A stretch of DNA of 64,000 nucleotides from Arthrobacter globiformis (GCF_003261175.1 NZ_QLNP01000098.1:248001-312000), one strand, 5' to 3'. Shown: positions 15,866-25,044, counted from the stretch's first letter. Notes: generated from the letters alone by a model not told the origin. A program made the numbers and translations.

Positions 15866-17266
15866 ATGACCACAGTCCCTGTCCGCCCACCTCTGGTCCG
15901 CAGCAGCGACCGCGTGATCGCCGGCGTCTGCTCCGGACTGGCGGTCCATCTTGGCTGGCCGGTGCGCATGGTCCGGACCGGGATGGTGGTGGCTGCCTTC
16001 GCAGGCGGTGCGGGCCTCGCATTCTACGGATGGCTGTGGATCATGGTTCCCACCGCGGACGAGAACGCCAAGCGCAATGCCCGCCGTCCGGCGTCGCCCA
16101 TTGCCCCCGCCGTAAGCCTGCCGCCCGTGGGCTTGCAGCCCGGCCCGGCCCCCGCCCCTTCATTCGGCACAGTACCTTTTCCTCACGCCGCCCCTCCGCC
16201 TGCGGGAGAGTACGACGCCGGCACCGCCTTCCAGCCCCCGGCGCCGGCCGCCGCTCCCGGGTCCGGCACCTGGTTCCGGATCCGGAGCATGCGCTACGGC
16301 AAGGAGATCCTGCTGGGCGCCGGGCTCCTGCTCGTCGCGGCGATCCTGATCGCCAGGCTGCTGGGCGTGGAGGTGCCCCTCGGCACGCTGATCCCGGCGG
16401 CTGCGATACTCGGCGGCGCCGCCATCGCGTGGATGCAGCTGGATGAGACCCGCCGGGCCGGGCTGGTGGACAAGACCAAGGCGGACCAAGCCGGCGGCTG
16501 GGCGCGGCTGGCGGCGGGCCTGGCACTCGTGGTGGCGGGGGTGCTGGTCATGGTCTCCGGGTCGGGCTCATGGCAGCAGACCTGGCTCGCGCTGCTCGCG
16601 TCCGTGGCCGTGCTGGGCGGCGTGGCGCTGGTGCTCCTGCCCTGGGGCCTGAAGTTCTGGCGTGACCTGGAGACCGAACGGGCGGGCCGCGTGCGGGAGA
16701 CCGAACGGGCCGAGATCGCCGCGCACCTGCACGACTCCGTGCTGCAGACGCTTGCCCTCATTCAGCGCCGCGCCGGCAACGAGCACGATGTCGTCCGCCT
16801 GGCCAGGGCTCAGGAGCGCGAGTTGCGGGGCTGGCTCTTCAAGGATCCGGCGCGCGACGCCGGCCAGCTCTCGGACCGGATCAAGGCGGCCGCCGCGGAG
16901 GTTGAGGACGGCCTCGGTAACGCCGTCGACGTCGTGACCGTGGGCGACACGGAGATGACCGAGCGCCACGAAGCGCTGGTCCAGGCCAGCCGCGAGGCCA
17001 TGCTGAACGCCGCCCGTCACGGCGGCGGTCCCGTCTCTGTGTATCTCGAGGTGTCCGACGGCGGCGCGGAAGTCTTCGTCAAAGACCGCGGCCCGGGCTT
17101 TGAACTGCACAACGTCCCGCACGACAGGCTGGGCGTCCGCGAATCGATCATTGGCCGGATGAAACGGCACGGCGGCAACGCCGCAATCAACAGCAGTCCC
17201 GACGGCACGGAGGTGCGCCTCAGGCTGCCGGCGGACGTCGCGGACAACGGGGAAGGGAAGTCATGA
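15866..17266 (+). CDS. PspC-domain sensor histidine kinase (NarL/LiaS class)
   Basis: A 466-aa kinase. Residues 10-65 form a PspC domain (RVIAGVCSGLAVHLGWPVRM). A Pro-rich linker follows, then four hydrophobic segments (about 145-270). The HisKA_3 motif is ERAEIAAHLHDSVLQTLALI, with the phosphoacceptor His at residue 289. The C-terminal ATPase has EAMLNAARHGGGPVSVYLEV (N box) and VKDRGPGFELHNV (G1). It overlaps the response regulator start by 4 nt. The PspC module fused to a kinase suggests it senses envelope or membrane stress; the stimulus is inferred. Confidence 0.88.
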   Translation: MTTVPVRPPLVRSSDRVIAGVCSGLAVHLGWPVRMVRTGMVVAAFAGGAGLAFYGWLWIMVPTADENAKRNARRPASPIAPAVSLPPVGLQPGPAPAPSFGTVPFPHAAPPPAGEYDAGTAFQPPAPAAAPGSGTWFRIRSMRYGKEILLGAGLLLVAAILIARLLGVEVPLGTLIPAAAILGGAAIAWMQLDETRRAGLVDKTKADQAGGWARLAAGLALVVAGVLVMVSGSGSWQQTWLALLASVAVLGGVALVLLPWGLKFWRDLETERAGRVRETERAEIAAHLHDSVLQTLALIQRRAGNEHDVVRLARAQERELRGWLFKDPARDAGQLSDRIKAAAAEVEDGLGNAVDVVTVGDTEMTERHEALVQASREAMLNAARHGGGPVSVYLEVSDGGAEVFVKDRGPGFELHNVPHDRLGVRESIIGRMKRHGGNAAINSSPDGTEVRLRLPADVADNGEGKS

Positions 17267-17940
17267 GTACACCAGCAGGGGCAGGCGCGGCGGGACGAAC
17301 CGTGCGGGTGGTGATCGTGGATGACCATGCGATTTTCCGGTCCGGCCTCAAGGCTGACCTGGACCCGGGCGTGGTGGTGGTCGGCGAGGCTGGCACCGTG
17401 GAACAGGCCGTCGAAGTTATTGCAGCAGCACGGCCCGACGTCGTGCTGCTGGACGTGCACCTGCCCGGCGGCCGAGGCGGGGGAGGACGGGAAGTCATCA
17501 CCGGGTCCGCCGCGCTCCTGGGAGCCACGCGTTTCCTTGCCCTCAGCGTTTCCGACGCGGCCGAGGACGTGGTGGCCGTCATCCGCGCCGGGGCCCGCGG
17601 CTATGTTACAAAGACCATTTCCGGCGCGGAGATCACCGACGCCGTGTTCCGAGTTGCCGGCGGCGACGCGGTGTTCTCGCCGCGGCTGGCAGGCTTTGTC
17701 CTGGACGCATTCGGCACCGCCCCGGCCGACATTGCCGACGACGAGCTGGACAAGCTCTCCGCCCGGGAACTCGAGGTGATGCGGCTGATCGCCCGTGGCT
17801 ACAGCTACAAGGAGGTGGCCAAGGAGCTCTTCATCTCGATCAAGACCGTGGAAACCCACGTCTCGGCCGTGTTGCGGAAGCTGCAGCTGTCCAGCCGCCA
17901 CGAACTGACCAAGTGGGCCGCCGAGCGCCGCCTCCTCTAG
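17263..17940 (+). CDS. LuxR/NarL-family response regulator
   Basis: A 225-aa regulator. The receiver has the acidic pair D20-D21 (VIVDDHAIFRSG), phosphoacceptor D64 (VLLDVHLPGG) and the lysine in YVTKTISG. The C-terminal LuxR helix-turn-helix is LSARELEVMRLIARGYSYKE through KTVETHVSAVLRKL. It is cotranscribed and translationally coupled with the PspC kinase (ATGA overlap). Likely targets are the divergent PspC operon and itself, by analogy with LiaR/VraR; no binding site was identified. Confidence 0.92.
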   Translation: MSTPAGAGAAGRTVRVVIVDDHAIFRSGLKADLDPGVVVVGEAGTVEQAVEVIAAARPDVVLLDVHLPGGRGGGGREVITGSAALLGATRFLALSVSDAAEDVVAVIRAGARGYVTKTISGAEITDAVFRVAGGDAVFSPRLAGFVLDAFGTAPADIADDELDKLSARELEVMRLIARGYSYKEVAKELFISIKTVETHVSAVLRKLQLSSRHELTKWAAERRLL

Positions 17941-17945
17941 CCCAG

Positions 17946-17996
17946 ACGCTTCCTCACCTCCTGCCGCCTTTCCCCTAACGCTTCCTCACCTCCTGC
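17946..17996. repeat. 19-bp direct repeat
   Basis: ACGCTTCCTCACCTCCTGC occurs at 17946-17964 and again at 17978-17996, directly after the response regulator stop. It probably reflects a local duplication; no function is evident. Confidence 0.65.
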
Positions 17997-18008
17997 TGCC
18001 GAAACGCC

Positions 18009-18046
18009 AACGCTCCCGCACCAAAATTTATTGGTGCGGGAGCGTT
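18009..18046. terminator. Bidirectional intrinsic terminator
   Basis: AACGCTCCCGCACCAA (18009-18024) and its exact complement (18031-18046) form a 16-bp stem with a 6-nt A/T loop. It lies between the convergent response regulator and aminotransferase genes. Confidence 0.75.
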
Positions 18047-18116
18047 TAGGGATTCTCTGCAGGATCTGAGGCAGGGTCCGTGGATTTCCTGCAGGATGTG
18101 ATCGAGCGTTTTGGGG

Positions 18117-19334
18117 TTACTGCGCCTTGCCGAGGAAGTCCTGCAGGCGGCCGACACCGGTGGCGAGGTCCTCGTCGCCCAGGGCGTAGGAGAGCCGAAG
18201 GAAGCCGGACGGGCCGAAAGCCTCGCCGGGAACCACGGCCACCTCCACCTCATCCAGGATCAGCGCGGCAAGCGCGGCCGAAGTCTCCGGGCGGGCGGTG
18301 CCGTTCGCCGTCGGGAATTCCTTACCCAACAGCGCGCGGACGTCCGCGTACACGTAAAAGGCGCCCTTCGGCGTCGGGCATTCAACGCCTTCGATGGCGT
18401 TCAGCCCAGCCACGATGGCCTTCCGGCGGCGGTCGAAGGCGACCTTCATCTCGTCCACCGCGGTGAGCGGGCCGGAGACGGCTGCAAGGGCAGCGATCTG
18501 CGGGATGTTGGACACGTTGGAGGTGGCGTGCGACTGCAGGTTGGTGGCGGCCTTGATGACGTCGGCAGGCCCGATCATCCAGCCCACGCGCCAGCCGGTC
18601 ATCGCATAGGTCTTGGCAACACCGTTCAGGATCACAACCTTGTCGCCCAGTTCGGGGGCGGCGGTGGCGATGGAGGTGAAGGGGACGCCGTCGTACGTCA
18701 GGTGCTCGTAGATCTCGTCGGTGACCACCCACAGGCCCTTGGCGGCGGCCCACTTGCCAATTTCGGCGACCTGCTCGGGCGAGTAGACGGAGCCGGTGGG
18801 GTTCGACGGCGACACGAACAGGAGGATCTTGGTACGGTCCGTGACGGCGGCTTCGAGCTGCTCCACGGTCACCAGGTAGTCCTGCTCCGGGCCGGCAAAG
18901 ACCTCCACCGGGACGCCGCCGGCGAGGCGGATGGCCTCGGGGTAGGTGGTCCAGAACGGCGTGGGCACGATCACTTCGTCGCCCGGATCCACGAGGGTGG
19001 CGAACGTGTTGTAGACGGCCTGCTTGCCGCCGTTGGTTACCAGCACCTGGGACGGGTCCGCTTTGTAGCCGGAGTCCCGGAACGTCTTCTCGGCGATTGC
19101 CTTCTTCAGCTCGGGCAGACCGCCGGCGGGGGAGTAGCGGTGGTACTTCGGCTGGCTGGCGGCGTCGATCGCGGCCTGGACGATGTAGTCCGGAGTGGGG
19201 AAGTCGGGCTCGCCCGCACCGAAGCCAATCACCGGCCGGCCCGCCGCCTTCAGCGCCTTGGCCTTGGCGTCGACGGCCAGGGTGGCGGATTCGGCAATGG
19301 CGGAAATGCGTTGGGAAACGCGGGCGGCAGACAT
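18117..19334 (-). CDS. Class I/II PLP aminotransferase (aspartate aminotransferase-like)
   Basis: A 405-aa fold-type I enzyme of the aspartate aminotransferase Ib group. Motifs include [15 protein letters not shown] (substrate and PLP region), [14 protein letters not shown] and [16 protein letters not shown], where the Lys of [10 protein letters not shown] is the Schiff-base residue. [11 protein letters not shown] near the C-terminus supplies the carboxylate-binding Arg. Transfer between aspartate and 2-oxoglutarate is the usual activity, but arogenate/prephenate transamination is known in the group. The start is the ATG at 19334; the upstream frame runs into the tRNA and has no coding signal. 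Confidence 0.9.
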   Translation of the reverse strand: MSAARVSQRISAIAESATLAVDAKAKALKAAGRPVIGFGAGEPDFPTPDYIVQAAIDAASQPKYHRYSPAGGLPELKKAIAEKTFRDSGYKADPSQVLVTNGGKQAVYNTFATLVDPGDEVIVPTPFWTTYPEAIRLAGGVPVEVFAGPEQDYLVTVEQLEAAVTDRTKILLFVSPSNPTGSVYSPEQVAEIGKWAAAKGLWVVTDEIYEHLTYDGVPFTSIATAAPELGDKVVILNGVAKTYAMTGWRVGWMIGPADVIKAATNLQSHATSNVSNIPQIAALAAVSGPLTAVDEMKVAFDRRRKAIVAGLNAIEGVECPTPKGAFYVYADVRALLGKEFPTANGTARPETSAALAALILDEVEVAVVPGEAFGPSGFLRLSYALGDEDLATGVGRLQDFLGKAQ

Positions 19335-19607
19335 GGCGGGTCCGTTCTTCGCTTGCAGCTGGAGAGCTGAATGGTGGGATTCGACGGAATCTACTCTATG
19401 CTGTTCACCGGATCGTTCGAGGTGGAACGCGGATTTGTGACTGCGATGCGGCGCGGATCCTGAAGCTGAAAAACGGTCCGAAATGAGGCTGGTTCGACGT
19501 AAGCGCAGTTGTTGCGTAGACTGGTTCTCCGGTGTTGAAAACACAGATGATGACTTGCGCCCCAGATGTCCTTGGGAAAGTGCGGCCTTTATCGGTTTTT
19601 GATCCAT

Positions 19608-19680
19608 AGGGTAGTGGCGCAATTGGTAGCGCAGCGGTCTCCAAAACCGCAGGTTGCAGGTTCGAGTCCTGTCTGCCCTG
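19608..19680 (+). tRNA. trpT: tRNA-Trp (CCA anticodon)
   Basis: A 73-nt cloverleaf. The acceptor AGGGTAG (19608-19614) pairs with CTGCCCT (19673-19679) with one G-U pair; discriminator G19680 follows and the CCA end is not encoded. The anticodon loop is CTCCAAA with anticodon CCA, closed by GCGGT/ACCGC. The T arm is GCAGG-TTCGAGT-CCTGT. It precedes secE by 81 nt, the standard bacterial trpT-secE-nusG order. Confidence 0.97.
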
Positions 19681-19761
19681 CGCAGGCTGTTCCGGTGAAA
19701 AGCCGGAGCAAGCGCAGCAACCAAAGGTTCAGTTCAGAGCCGGGTAATCCGACTTGCGAGG

Positions 19762-20046
19762 ATGAGTGAGGAACAGGTGACCGAAACAGCTGCCAGCAGC
19801 TCCAAGGGCCGCCCCGCAAAGAAGGCCGCCAAGGCCGGCTTCTTCGCTCGCATCGCACTCTTCGTTCGCCAGGTCATTGGCGAGCTGAAGAAGGTCGTCG
19901 CCCCCACCCGCAAGGAACTGATCAATTACACGCTCGTGGTGCTCGTATTCGTGGTCATCATGATGGTGATCGTCACGCTGCTGGACCTGGGGTTCGGCAC
20001 CGCGGTGGGCTGGGTCTTCGGCGGTACAGGCGCCGGGGACCGCTAA
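19762..20046 (+). CDS. secE: Preprotein translocase subunit SecE
   Basis: A 94-aa protein with one membrane span (about residues 54-80: INYTLVVLVFVVIMMVIVTL) preceded by the conserved amphipathic segment VRQVIGELKKVVAPTRKEL. It clamps SecY in the SecYEG channel. The ATG at 19762 is given; an in-frame GTG at 19777 with GAGGA five nt upstream is an equally good start and would remove five residues. Confidence 0.95.
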   Translation: MSEEQVTETAASSSKGRPAKKAAKAGFFARIALFVRQVIGELKKVVAPTRKELINYTLVVLVFVVIMMVIVTLLDLGFGTAVGWVFGGTGAGDR

Positions 20047-20160
20047 GGCGATCGGTCCGCAGACCGCGTGGACTCCCGACCGGAATCGGCGGGAGTTGCG
20101 GGGTGTGCGGAATTGAGCCATTTAAATAGGCAATTAGGCAATGAGGAAGCAGGAGACCAA

Positions 20161-21042
20161 GTGTCTGAGCAGGAGCTCGAGGTAACTGAGACTGAGCTGG
20201 ATGAAACCCAGAACCCCGCGGCTGAGTCCGCCGAGGGTTCCGAGGTTGAGTCTGCTGCGCCCGATTCCGAAGGCGATGCCGAGTACGACGGCGACGCTGA
20301 CGAGGCCAATACTGACGCCGACGACGAGACCGCTGACGCTGAAGCTGACGCTGAAACCGACGTCGCTGGCGACGTGACCGGAGAGGACGCCGAGGAAGGC
20401 GCCGAAGGGACCGATGTCCTGGCCGCCGCTGCCGCCCAGGCCACGGATCCCGCCGCGGAGTTCAAGTCAAAGCTGCGCCGCCAGGAGGGTGACTGGTACG
20501 TCATCCACTCCTACGCCGGCTACGAGAACCGCGTCAAGGCCAACCTTGAGACCCGCATCCAGACCCTGGACATGGAAGATTACATCTTCGAAATCCAGGT
20601 TCCCATGGAAGAAGTCGTTGAGATCAAGAACGCTCAGCGCAAGGTCATCAACCGCGTCCGCATCCCCGGCTACGTGCTGGTCCGCATGGACCTGACGGAC
20701 GCCTCCTGGGGCGCCGTCCGCCACACTCCGGGCGTCACTGGCTTCGTGGGCAACGCCCACAACCCGGTTCCGCTGCGGCTCGATGAGGTCTTCTCCATGC
20801 TGGCCCCGGTCTTCGAAGAAGAGCAGGCCGAGAAGGGCAAGCCCGCCAAGCAGGCTGCCGCGCAGGTCGACGTCGACTTCGAGGTCGGCGAATCGGTCAT
20901 CGTCAAGGAAGGCCCGTTCGAGACCCTTCCCGCCACGATCTCCGAGATCAAGGTCGATTCCCAGACCCTCGTGGTGCTGGTGTCCATCTTCGAACGCGAG
21001 ACCCCGGTCACGCTGGCCTTCAACCAGGTCACCAAGATCTAA
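20161..21042 (+). CDS. nusG: Transcription termination/antitermination factor NusG
   Basis: A 293-aa NusG. The GTG at 20161 follows AGGAGACCAA. Residues 1-100 are a very acidic, low-complexity extension typical of actinobacterial NusG. The NGN domain begins at [19 protein letters not shown], and the C-terminal KOW domain contains [19 protein letters not shown]. It links RNA polymerase to the ribosome or Rho. It lies 114 nt after secE and 133 nt before rplK. Confidence 0.95.
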   Translation: MSEQELEVTETELDETQNPAAESAEGSEVESAAPDSEGDAEYDGDADEANTDADDETADAEADAETDVAGDVTGEDAEEGAEGTDVLAAAAAQATDPAAEFKSKLRRQEGDWYVIHSYAGYENRVKANLETRIQTLDMEDYIFEIQVPMEEVVEIKNAQRKVINRVRIPGYVLVRMDLTDASWGAVRHTPGVTGFVGNAHNPVPLRLDEVFSMLAPVFEEEQAEKGKPAKQAAAQVDVDFEVGESVIVKEGPFETLPATISEIKVDSQTLVVLVSIFERETPVTLAFNQVTKI

Positions 21043-21098
21043 CTGATCACCACAGATTTCGCTCCGGAACGGCCCGCTTTAGCAGTTCCGGAACGGCC

Positions 21099-21119
21099 GG
21101 CCGCCTCGCCATGGCGGCC
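21099..21119. other. Hairpin in the nusG-rplK spacer
   Basis: GGCCGCC (21099-21105) pairs with GGCGGCC (21113-21119). Just upstream, CCGGAACGGCC is repeated directly at 21064-21074 and 21088-21098. Without a T-run it is more likely a leader structure than a terminator. Confidence 0.45.
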
Positions 21120-21175
21120 AACCACCTGAGGCACGCTCCTGTGTCCCAGGACGCATTTGAGAGAAGGACCCTACA

Positions 21176-21607
21176 TTGGCTCCCAAGAAGAAGGTCACCG
21201 GCCTCATCAAGCTGCAGATCCAGGCAGGTGCCGCTAACCCGGCCCCGCCGATCGGTCCTGCGCTTGGCCAGCACGGTGTCAACATCATGGAATTCTGCAA
21301 GGCGTACAACGCTGCGACGGAAGCCCAGCGCGGCAACGTTATTCCTGTTGAAATCACGGTCTACGAAGACCGTTCGTTCACGTTCATCACCAAGACCCCG
21401 CCGGCTGCAGAGCTCATCAAGAAGGCTGCAGGCGTCGCCAAGGGTTCGGCTACCCCGCACACCGTCAAGGTTGCGAAGCTGACGCAGGCACAGGTCAACG
21501 AGATCGCCTCCACCAAGATGGAAGACCTCAACGCCACCAGCCTCGAAGGCGCAGCGAAGATCATCGCCGGCACCGCCCGCTCCATGGGTATCACCGTCGA
21601 GGGTTAG
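21176..21607 (+). CDS. rplK: 50S ribosomal protein L11
   Basis: A 143-aa protein of normal length. The N-terminal domain has [20 protein letters not shown], the proline-rich helix bound by thiopeptides; the C-terminal RNA-binding domain ends [12 protein letters not shown]. It forms the GTPase-associated centre with 23S rRNA. The start is a TTG at 21176 behind GAGAAGGACC; no ATG or GTG is available nearby. Confidence 0.97.
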
Positions 21608-21634
21608 TCCCTTCCCGCTGATGCGGCGCCACTT

Positions 21635-21740
21635 CCGGGAAACCGGGAACGACGCCGGGCAGCACCGCCGGGAAACCGGCACCATTGCCGGACAACCGGC
21701 ACAAACCGTAATGTCAGCAGTCCATCCCGGGAATGCTGAC
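21635..21740 (+). other. Array of short hairpins in the rplK-rplA spacer
   Basis: Three similar dyads, CCGGGAAACCGG (21635-21647), GCCGGGAAACCGGC (21667-21680) and GCCGGACAACCGGC (21687-21700), are followed by a fourth stem GTCAGCA/TGCTGAC (21713-21719/21734-21740). The 190-nt spacer has no gene. These may be a leader controlling rplA or processing sites, or a short palindromic repeat array. Confidence 0.5.
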
Positions 21741-21797
21741 TGTGGCAGGGCCCAGCGCGGTCCGCAGACCACAACTGCACAAGGAGAAATAAGCAGC

Positions 21798-22505
21798 ATG
21801 GCAAAGCGCAGCAAAGCATACGAGGCAGCCGCAGCCAAGATCGACGCGGAGAAGTTCTACGCGCCGTTCGAGGCAGTGACGCTCGCCAAGGACACCAACC
21901 CGTCCAAGTTCGACGCCACCGTTGAGGTTGCATTCCGCCTGGGTGTTGACCCCCGCAAGGCTGACCAGATGGTCCGCGGCACCGTCAACCTGCCGCACGG
22001 CACCGGTAAGACCGCCCGCGTCCTCGTGTTCGCCACGGGCGAGAAGGCCGAAGCAGCAATCGCTGCCGGCGCCGACTTCGTTGGTTCCGACGACCTGATC
22101 GAAAAGATCGCCGGCGGCTGGACCGACTTCGACGCAGCCGTTGCCACCCCTGACCTCATGGGCAAGGTTGGCCGCCTCGGTAAGGTCCTGGGTCCGCGTA
22201 ACCTGATGCCGAACCCGAAGACCGGCACCGTCACCCCCGATGTCACGAAGGCTGTCAACGACATCAAGGGCGGCAAGATCGACTTCCGCGTCGACAAGCA
22301 CTCCAACCTGCACTTCATCATCGGCAAGGTTTCGTTTGACTCCGTCAAGCTGGCCGAGAACTACGCCGCTGCCCTCGAAGAGGTGCTCCGCCTGAAGCCG
22401 TCCGCTTCCAAGGGCCGCTACATCCAGAAGGCAACGGTTGCCACCACGTTCGGTCCCGGCATCTCCGTTGACCCCAACGTCACCAAGGTTCTCATCGAGG
22501 CATAA
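21798..22505 (+). CDS. rplA: 50S ribosomal protein L1
   Basis: A 235-aa protein containing the L1 signature [15 protein letters not shown], the conserved surface loop that contacts rRNA. It forms the mobile L1 stalk and in many bacteria represses its own operon by binding the mRNA. The ATG at 21798 follows AAGGAGAAATAAGCAGC. A good terminator lies 39 nt after the stop. Confidence 0.97.
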   Translation: MAKRSKAYEAAAAKIDAEKFYAPFEAVTLAKDTNPSKFDATVEVAFRLGVDPRKADQMVRGTVNLPHGTGKTARVLVFATGEKAEAAIAAGADFVGSDDLIEKIAGGWTDFDAAVATPDLMGKVGRLGKVLGPRNLMPNPKTGTVTPDVTKAVNDIKGGKIDFRVDKHSNLHFIIGKVSFDSVKLAENYAAALEEVLRLKPSASKGRYIQKATVATTFGPGISVDPNVTKVLIEA

Positions 22506-22543
22506 GTCTCGCGAACCTCGTCCGGTTTTCCGGCCCAAGCAGC

Positions 22544-22577
22544 AGGACCGTCCGGCGTTTGCCGGGCGGTCCTTTTG
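22544..22577 (+). terminator. Intrinsic terminator of the rplKA operon
   Basis: AGGACCGTCCGGC and GCCGGGCGGTCCT form a 13-bp stem (one G-U) with a GTTT loop, followed by TTTT. Confidence 0.88.
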
Positions 22578-22691
22578 CATTCCGGCGGCGTTTTGGTTCC
22601 CTGGAGCTCGACGGCGGGACTCCGGTAAGCGCGCCGGCCCGCTCCGGAGGGGGCTCTGTCGGACCCAAGGTGTTGCGGCTAGGCTGATCCG

Positions 22692-23783
22692 GTGACGACG
22701 CCCTCCTACCGGATCGAGCCGCTTTTCCTGCCTGCGTCACTTGACGCGCCCGACGCCACGGACTTCCTCGAGTTCAGCGACCTCAGCGATGCCGTGGTGC
22801 TGGAGCTCTGGGGCAACCTGGACCGGGCAGCGCCGCCGAAGGCCAGACTGGAATCGTGGCGTGACGACGACTACTCGAAGCTGCGGCTCTTCTTCGTTCG
22901 GCTGGACGGCCGCATGGTGGCAAGGTCCTGGGTCAGGCTTACGCAAAAGGAAAACCTTCAGGATGCGTTCCTGAGGGTAGACGTCCTTAACGGGTTCAGC
23001 GGCCGGGGTATCGGACTGGCCCTCCTCCGGCACGCCGAGGCACTGGCAACGGAGGACGGACGCAGCACCCTGCAGAGTTTCACTGAACACGCCCCCGGTT
23101 TCGACCTGGACGGCCCGGGGATCCTGAGGCCTGGAACCGGGACGGGCGGGGTCCCGGCCACGGCGCGCGGCGTCCGTTTCGCCGTGGCGGCCGGTTACAC
23201 CCTCGAGCAGGTGACGCGTTTCAGCGCACTGGACATGCCGCCGTCGGACGGTGTCCTGGACGCACTGGAACGCGAGGCCGCCGGCATTGCCGGGGACCAG
23301 TATGAAATCCTCGGCTGGACCGACCGCTGCCCGGATGAGCACGTAGAACAGATGGCCGCGCTCATGTCCAGGATGAGCACGGACTCGCCGGCAGGTGCGC
23401 TGCATTACGACGCCGAGGTTTGGGACGCCCCGCGCGTCCGGCACGTCGAGGACGAGTGGAAGCGGGCGGGCCTGGAGTCGCTGGTGGCGGTGGCCCGGCA
23501 TAAGGCGAGCGGCGAACTGGCTGCCTACTCGGTGCTGCAGCACTCGGACGACAAGCCGTGGCTGGCCGAGCAGGACGACACGCTCGTGGCCAAGGCGCAC
23601 CGCGGACACCGGCTGGGGATGCTGGTCAAGGTGCGCAACCTGCGGCGCCTGCAGCGGGAGCATCCCGAAGTGGAACGGGTCCTGACATTCAATGCTGCAG
23701 AGAATGACCACATGCTGGCCATCAATGTGGCGCTGGGCTTCCGTCCGGCTGGGTACGACGGCGAGTGGCAGCGCCGGCGCTAA
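22692..23783 (+). CDS. GNAT-family acetyltransferase (two-domain), paralogue 1
   Basis: A 363-aa protein starting at GTG 22692. The N-terminal GNAT domain has LNGFSGRGIGLALLRHAEAL (acetyl-CoA loop), and the C-terminal half has AHRGHRLGMLVKVRNLRRL and a final FNAAENDHMLAINVALGF. The acetyl-CoA loop thus occurs twice, as in MshD or Eis-like proteins. The central GWTDRCPDEHVEQM is shared with its downstream neighbour. The acceptor substrate is unknown. It lies between rplA and rplJ, an unusual place for an accessory gene. Confidence 0.8.
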   Translation: MTTPSYRIEPLFLPASLDAPDATDFLEFSDLSDAVVLELWGNLDRAAPPKARLESWRDDDYSKLRLFFVRLDGRMVARSWVRLTQKENLQDAFLRVDVLNGFSGRGIGLALLRHAEALATEDGRSTLQSFTEHAPGFDLDGPGILRPGTGTGGVPATARGVRFAVAAGYTLEQVTRFSALDMPPSDGVLDALEREAAGIAGDQYEILGWTDRCPDEHVEQMAALMSRMSTDSPAGALHYDAEVWDAPRVRHVEDEWKRAGLESLVAVARHKASGELAAYSVLQHSDDKPWLAEQDDTLVAKAHRGHRLGMLVKVRNLRRLQREHPEVERVLTFNAAENDHMLAINVALGFRPAGYDGEWQRRR

Positions 23784-23863
23784 CCGGCATATGCTGGCGA
23801 CGGATACACCGCGTGGACTCAAGCCCGCAGCCTTCACGGCAAGCGGCGGAACGGCTGGGGATG

Positions 23864-24973
23864 ATGGCAATAGAGGTGCGGATCGAGCGGTTGTGGATTC
23901 CGGACTCAGTGGATGCTGCCGACGCGGCGGATTTCCTCGCCGCTGTCGAGGTGGGGCGCAAGGTCCGGATGGATACCTGGGGGAGTGACGACCTCGCCTA
24001 CACGCCGCTGGAAAAGCTCCTCGAGCTGGAAGACCCGTACGAGCGCCAGGTCATCCTCGTGGCGAAGATCGGCGACGACATCGTGGGTACCGTGGATATC
24101 GCCCTGCCCCTCGCCGACAACCTGGACCTTGCCGAATTCACCCTGGACATCCTCCCCGAGTACCAGCGCCAGGGCGTGGGCAGGCAGTTGCTGGAAGCCG
24201 CCGAGCACTTTGCCCGGAACGAGGGCCGCACCATGATTCTCGTGGACACCAACCATCCCGGTGCGTCCTTGCACGAATTCGCGCCCGAGCAGCTGGTGCC
24301 CGGATCGGGCCAGGGCTATGTGCCCTTGGGGAGCCGCGAGGTGGAGTTCGCCCAGCGTACCGGCTACACGCTGCAGCACATCGAACAGTTCAGCTCATGC
24401 GTGCTGCCCCTGGACAGCAAGCTTGTGGCCGAGCTTGAGGCGGAGGCGCAGGAAGCCAACAACGGCCGCTACCGCCTGCACCACTGGACCGACCGCTGCC
24501 CGGAGCGCTGGCTGGAATCGGTGGCAGCCCTCGAAAACCAGGCCGGCGGCGACGCCGGACCGGTAGAGGGGACCGACGACATAGTCTTCGATGCCCGGAT
24601 CCTGAGGGAAGCCGAGGAAGTCACCATCTCCCAGGGGCGGCGCACGGTGGTGACCGCCGTCGAACACATTGCCACCGGGGCGCTCGTGGGGCTGACCACC
24701 ATCAGCGTCCTGGCGCAGCGGCAGGACGTCGTCTTCCAGGACGACACGGTGGTGCTGCAGGCGCACCGCGGCAACAAGCTCGGCCTGCTCATCAAGGTGG
24801 CCAATATGGAACGCCTCACCGAGCAGTTTCCCGCTGCGCGGGTGATCTACACCTGGAACGCGCCGGAAAACCGGTACCTCCTCACGGTCAACCTGCAGCT
24901 TGGGTTCACGACGGCGGGAGTCACCGGGATCTGGCAGAAGGAACTGCCGGACCTTGGGCCGAGGAGGAGTTAG
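23864..24973 (+). CDS. GNAT-family acetyltransferase (two-domain), paralogue 2
   Basis: A 369-aa protein with the same layout as its upstream neighbour: LPEYQRQGVGRQLLEAAEHF in the first GNAT, HHWTDRCPERWLESV in the middle, AHRGNKLGLLIKVANMERL in the second GNAT and WNAPENRYLLTVNLQLGF at the end. The two are clearly an old tandem duplication. The start is uncertain: ATG codons at 23861 and 23864 both follow CTGGGG closely; the second gives better spacing. The function and substrate are not known. Confidence 0.8.
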   Translation: MAIEVRIERLWIPDSVDAADAADFLAAVEVGRKVRMDTWGSDDLAYTPLEKLLELEDPYERQVILVAKIGDDIVGTVDIALPLADNLDLAEFTLDILPEYQRQGVGRQLLEAAEHFARNEGRTMILVDTNHPGASLHEFAPEQLVPGSGQGYVPLGSREVEFAQRTGYTLQHIEQFSSCVLPLDSKLVAELEAEAQEANNGRYRLHHWTDRCPERWLESVAALENQAGGDAGPVEGTDDIVFDARILREAEEVTISQGRRTVVTAVEHIATGALVGLTTISVLAQRQDVVFQDDTVVLQAHRGNKLGLLIKVANMERLTEQFPAARVIYTWNAPENRYLLTVNLQLGFTTAGVTGIWQKELPDLGPRRS

Positions 24974-24994
24974 GTCCTGGTGGCGGAGGGACTG

Positions 24995-25024
24995 CCGATT
25001 TGGTAATGCCCGATTTGGTAATGC
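24995..25024. repeat. 15-bp exact tandem duplication
   Basis: CCGATTTGGTAATGC occurs twice head to tail (24995-25009 and 25010-25024). Each copy carries TTGGTA, a possible -35 element for rplJ. Confidence 0.85.
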
Positions 25025-25044
25025 ACAGGGCCGTCCCCTAAGCT
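25015..25044 (+). promoter_or_regulatory. Candidate rplJL promoter
   Basis: TTGGTA (25015-25020) and TAAGCT (25039-25044) are spaced by 18 nt, ahead of the rplJ leader. Both hexamers are only moderate matches. Confidence 0.35.
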
